Shown here: piece by piece, positions 33,565 through 35,448 of the stretch
Layout of the letters: the number at the start of each line of letters is the position of its first letter
Numbering within the stretch: the first letter of the stretch is position 1
NCBI GenBank assembly: GCA_022797535.1
Contig: JAAWKU010000034.1
Span: forward strand, 1-35,448
DNA: 35,448 nt
Origin: Lachnospiraceae bacterium
GTDB taxonomy: Bacteria; Bacillota; Clostridia; Lachnospirales; Lachnospiraceae
Reading direction: 5' to 3'
Notes under the pieces: generated by a model
Told to the model about the DNA's origin: nothing
What the model saw: only the letters and a program-made list of their open reading frames with translations
Databases searched by the model: none
Translations under genes and position numbers: made by a program

Positions 33565-33575
33565 ACCAATATTGA
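32625..33575 (+). CDS. IS3-family transposase, orfA and orfB parts fused in one frame
   Basis: DDE transposase of 316 residues. Residues 1-45 resemble the OrfA helix-turn-helix (YDTEYKVQAVKLSQEIG ... VDTLYGWRK), but the leucine-zipper half of OrfA and the start of OrfB are missing: the frame passes at about 47 straight into DLADAMRVIHDEDECNDSYGRVRMY of OrfB. The rve catalytic core is complete: Asp in KCVTDITEIKA, Asp in VHSDRGTQYTS, Glu in NVRCESIWAWMKEE. The ending FISYWNNRRICSA is typical of the IS3 group. IS3 elements normally make the fusion by a -1 frameshift; here it is genomic. The stop codon lies 11 bp beyond the presumed right end, in flanking DNA. Confidence 0.88.
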   Translation: MAHNQRNYDTEYKVQAVKLSQEIGAAKTSSEPGVCVDTLYGWRKDQDLADAMRVIHDEDECNDSYGRVRMYQALLLRQPEGVRTPGGRTVYRVMEEIGLSRRPGRKPNGITKADREAHKSDDLPKRDFTSSQPLQKCVTDITEIKAKDGKLYVSVIFDCFDSGVLGLAMDDNMKATLCKRMLENAVSAYPELKGAIVHSDRGTQYTSEVYRRAVARYGILQSMNSAGGRCHDNVRCESIWAWMKEELLYGRYDTESMTIEELKHLIWRYFISYWNNRRICSANDGFLPWSKDRGIMRAWNMLHSHQYPCIKSVNQY

Positions 33576-33788
33576 CAATTTCATATCATCTTTTTGAACA
33601 CAAGGGCTGTCGGGATTTTTGTCGCCGCCAAAACAACCTTTACACCCGTTTATGTTCATGCTGTCAAGGATAAATTCGGTTACGGAATTTTCGGCTTCTT
33701 CTGCACCCTTGATTAATTTTGCAGTCAGTGCCATTGTATTTCCTGTTTTTCTGGGACTTCCATTCAGAATAATAATTTTTTAACGCAT
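33568..33788 (-). pseudogene. Flavodoxin-like/NADPH-dependent FMN reductase gene, truncated next to the IS element
   Basis: The minus strand reads KIIILNGSPRKTGNTMALTA, then INGCKGCFGGDKNPDSPCVQ, typical of the N-terminal 75 residues of an iron-sulfur flavoprotein-like reductase. After QKDDM the frame runs into the right end of the IS3 element. The start is also damaged: ATG at 33788-33786 is followed by CGT and TAA before the conserved frame begins at 33779. The missing C-terminal half is not found on the other side of the IS. It is paralogous to the intact gene at 33805-34350. Confidence 0.82.
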
Positions 33789-33804
33789 ATTTTCATTTAC
33801 TAAT

Positions 33805-34350
33805 TTAGATTAAGCCAGCCAATTCAGCCGCTTTTTTGCAGCCCTCGGTCTTATCAATATCGCCAATATTCAGTACACCGGGAATTAAAACTTCGCCTAC
33901 CATTTTCCACTTGTTCAAAGCAGCCATACGCTCAATCGGGATACGAACACCGTCCATAACAGACATATCATCTTCTTCACAACAGGTAATCAGCGCGCAC
34001 CCTTTTCCCGCAATGTCCTTGCCCCCAACCACCAGAGAGAAGATACGGTCGATGACACCCTTAATCTGTGCTGGTATGGAATACCAGTAAACCGGCATAG
34101 TAAATACAATGGTATCAGCTTCCAAAATCGCGGGGACAATCGTATTAAAATCATCATCAAAAGTACAGGCTTTTCCAGTGGAAAAACAGGTTTCACAGGC
34201 CCGGCAGCCGCCTACTTTTTTCAGCGCCGCGTCAAAACGTGTAATGGTATGTCCTTTTTCTTCTGCTGCCTTGATAAAAGCGTCCGTCATGGCGAAACTG
34301 TTTCCGTTTTTTCTGGGACTTCCTGTTATTACTACTATTTTTTTGCTCAT
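33805..34350 (-). CDS. Flavodoxin family protein (NADPH-dependent FMN reductase / iron-sulfur flavoprotein-like)
   Basis: A 181-residue FMN-binding protein with flavodoxin-like fold. The phosphate-binding loop is TGSPRKNGNSFAM near the N-terminus; a cysteine-rich stretch GGCRACETCFSTGKAC (about 47-62) may hold an iron-sulfur cluster or act in redox chemistry; FTMPVYWYSIPAQIKGVIDR (about 83-102) is the family's second FMN loop. GGAGG precedes the ATG. It is transcribed divergently from an HxlR-type regulator with a palindrome between them, the typical layout of a stress-inducible quinone or electrophile reductase under its own repressor. Confidence 0.9.
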   Translation of the reverse strand: MSKKIVVITGSPRKNGNSFAMTDAFIKAAEEKGHTITRFDAALKKVGGCRACETCFSTGKACTFDDDFNTIVPAILEADTIVFTMPVYWYSIPAQIKGVIDRIFSLVVGGKDIAGKGCALITCCEEDDMSVMDGVRIPIERMAALNKWKMVGEVLIPGVLNIGDIDKTEGCKKAAELAGLI

Positions 34351-34399
34351 AAGATTTATCCTCCTGTTTCTTGTGAGATTGACTTTACCTACACTTGAT

Positions 34400-34452
34400 A
34401 TTATAATCTTAGCAAGAATGGAAACAAATTCAAGTACGCACTTTTAAGTGCG
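34400..34452 (-). promoter_or_regulatory. Promoter of the flavodoxin gene with palindromic operator candidate
   Basis: On the minus strand, TTGTTT (34427-34422), 16 bp and TATAAT (34405-34400). Just upstream, cgcactt-tt-aagtgcg (34437-34452) is a perfect 7-bp inverted repeat flanked by gta and atac. It lies 45 bp before the hxlR-type start and could serve both divergent genes. Confidence 0.6.
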
Positions 34453-34497
34453 ATACTTACAATATCGTTATATACTTACCTAAAGGAGAGCGTCAAT

Positions 34498-34830
34498 ATG
34501 AGTGAACGATGCATTGCAAATGAATGTCTTGATACAACAGGTTTTAGCTATACATTATCGTTAATCAACGGCAAATATAAAATGACTATTTTGTATACGT
34601 TAATGGAATTTGAAATTGTCCGGTTTAATGAAATGAAAAAATATATCAGCAACATCTCATACAAAACATTAAGCGCCACTCTGAAAGAGTTGGAAGCAGA
34701 CCAGTTAATTCATAGAAAAGAATATCCACAAATTCCGCCAAAAGTAGAGTACAGCCTGACAGAACGTGGTAAATCATTGATTCCTATTTTAGATGGCATG
34801 TGTGAATGGGGTGACAAAAACAGATTGTAA
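34498..34830 (+). CDS. HxlR-family winged-helix transcriptional regulator
   Basis: A 110-residue DNA-binding protein of the HxlR (DUF24/MarR-like) family. Family features in order: GKYKMTILYTLMEFEIVRFNEM, the recognition region ISNISYKTLSATLKELEADQ, and the wing HRKEYPQIPPKVEYSLTERG, ending LDGMCEWGD. Cys5 and Cys10 near the N-terminus are in the region where YodB, CatR and HypR carry their redox-sensing cysteine, so thiol-based sensing of quinones or disulfide stress is a fair hypothesis. TAAAGGAGAG precedes the ATG. It is divergent from the flavodoxin-like reductase, its probable target. Confidence 0.92.
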   Translation: MSERCIANECLDTTGFSYTLSLINGKYKMTILYTLMEFEIVRFNEMKKYISNISYKTLSATLKELEADQLIHRKEYPQIPPKVEYSLTERGKSLIPILDGMCEWGDKNRL

Positions 34831-35334
34831 AATATATAAATACAAGAATGAGATAGTGGGATTTCCGCCGTAGTCAGCATTGTGGGAAATCCCAAAGCTC
34901 AGATTTTCCCACAATGCGGCAGACTGCAATATAGGGTTACATTTAAAATGAAAACAGCGTCGGATGGTAGGCGTACCCACTTGTGGATACAGATACATTT
35001 TTCCCTGCTGATAAATGCTGTTATTGAAGCTCATTTGGACTTTACCTTTCACAGCTATTTAAATACTATTGTGAGTTTTATAGGCGGGGGAGCCATCTTC
35101 GTGAACGAGAAGGGGAATAGCCTTCGCTTCTGCTCCCAAATCGACCAATGCCCTACCACCAATAAAGCAGTTCGGATGCCGAATCTGTCCACGAAAACAA
35201 TCCTGCCGGACTTCCTCTTTCACGCCTCACATGATCTTTCATGATTATTCTCTGTTCGCTAACCAGGAGTTCCGGATGAATAAATATACTTCTTCTACTG
35301 TTCCTTGAGCATCGAATTATAGTGAGGGTCACTA
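34831..35334. other. Gene-free stretch with alternative hairpins
   Basis: I see no gene here; open frames on both strands lack ribosome sites and family features. At 34858-34917 two mutually exclusive hairpins can form: gggatttcc (34858-34866) with ggaaatccc (34885-34893), or gcattgtgggaaatc (34877-34891) with 34902-34917. Neither is followed by a T-run. The remainder may be decayed coding or mobile DNA. Confidence 0.5.
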
Positions 35335-35448
35335 GTGTCCTGACCGGACTATATTCAGACAAACCTCCTTGCCTAAATTCTCATCGGACTGCGTTGTCGT
35401 CGGTCAACGATGCCACCGCATCGCCTCCCTCCTTCGCCTTGCCGATGA
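35335..35448. repeat. Third copy of the small inverted-repeat element (copy C), cut by window edge
   Basis: From gtgtcctgac to the end of the window the sequence follows copy A (3321 onward) almost base for base: ctatattcag, ccttgcctaaattc, ggactgcgttgtcgtcggtc, cgatgccaccgcat and ccttgccgatga are shared. The far end with its inverted repeat lies outside the window. Confidence 0.85.

Noticed and set aside
34882..35244. A 120-residue plus-strand frame and an 87-residue minus-strand frame (34789-35052)
   Set aside because: No ribosome site or recognisable domain, and both overlap the hairpin region.
35153..35362. A 69-residue minus-strand frame at the right edge
   Set aside because: It starts inside the repeated element copy C and shows no protein features.
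1..35448. tRNA or rRNA genes
   Set aside because: No tRNA cloverleaf or rRNA-like segment was recognised on either strand by eye.

Overview
The window looks like chromosomal DNA of a Gram-positive anaerobe of the Clostridia, most likely a Lachnospiraceae member with a moderately high GC genome. The reasons are strong AGGAGG-type ribosome binding sites, sigma-A style promoters, an S-box (SAM-I) riboswitch in front of metK, a SleB/CwlJ-type hydrolase with SH3 repeats, and the order birA - small DUF protein - coaX - dusB - greA - lysS. The species cannot be named from the sequence alone.

Positions 1-31280 are a housekeeping backbone. In order: the 3' end of a UDP-sugar pyrophosphorylase, galE, a hemolysin III/AdipoR-like membrane protein (minus), an 88-residue unknown protein (minus), a small alarmone synthetase, a tail-anchored coiled-coil protein, a flavin reductase-like protein, a Y-family polymerase (minus), a LysM/G5/M23 cell wall endopeptidase, murA, SAM riboswitch plus metK, dnaE, pfkA, a TrmH/SpoU rRNA methyltransferase, proC, an SH3/SleB cell wall hydrolase, an nfeD-SPFH pair, argF, birA, a DUF6145-like protein, coaX, dusB, an unknown protein with a 9 x 14-residue repeat, greA and lysS. 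Several intrinsic terminators and sigma-A promoters divide this into short transcription units.

Positions 31280-35448 are accessory and visibly more AT-rich. They hold a frameshifted tyrosine recombinase remnant, a truncated two-helix membrane protein, a stand-alone GyrI-like domain protein, an IS3-family element with a fused, shortened transposase gene, a flavodoxin-like gene cut off next to that element, an intact flavodoxin-like reductase, and a divergent HxlR-type regulator with a palindromic operator candidate.

The most unusual property is the number of short tandem arrays, each with its own unit: 40 bp x4 (2003), 35 bp x about 6 (4619), 73 bp x4 with two hairpins per unit (9811), 39 bp x about 2.6 inside dnaE (16420), 40 bp x5 (23888), 39 bp x about 4.8 (25634), 42 bp x9 inside a gene (28289) and 18 bp x12 (29051). 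Three of them start at the stop codon of a gene and repeat that gene's last bases in every unit, as if seeded from gene 3' ends. There are also three copies of a small element (3323, a diverged copy at 3483, and 35335 running off the window), of which the first two have terminal inverted repeats. Other points of interest are a GreA that lacks about 38 residues of its C-terminal domain and a perfect 21-bp palindrome filling the promoter spacer of the hemolysin III gene. I did not find an obvious new multi-gene defence or biosynthetic system; the best candidates for something undescribed are the 3'-end-seeded arrays, the 73-bp hairpin array and the small mobile repeat family.
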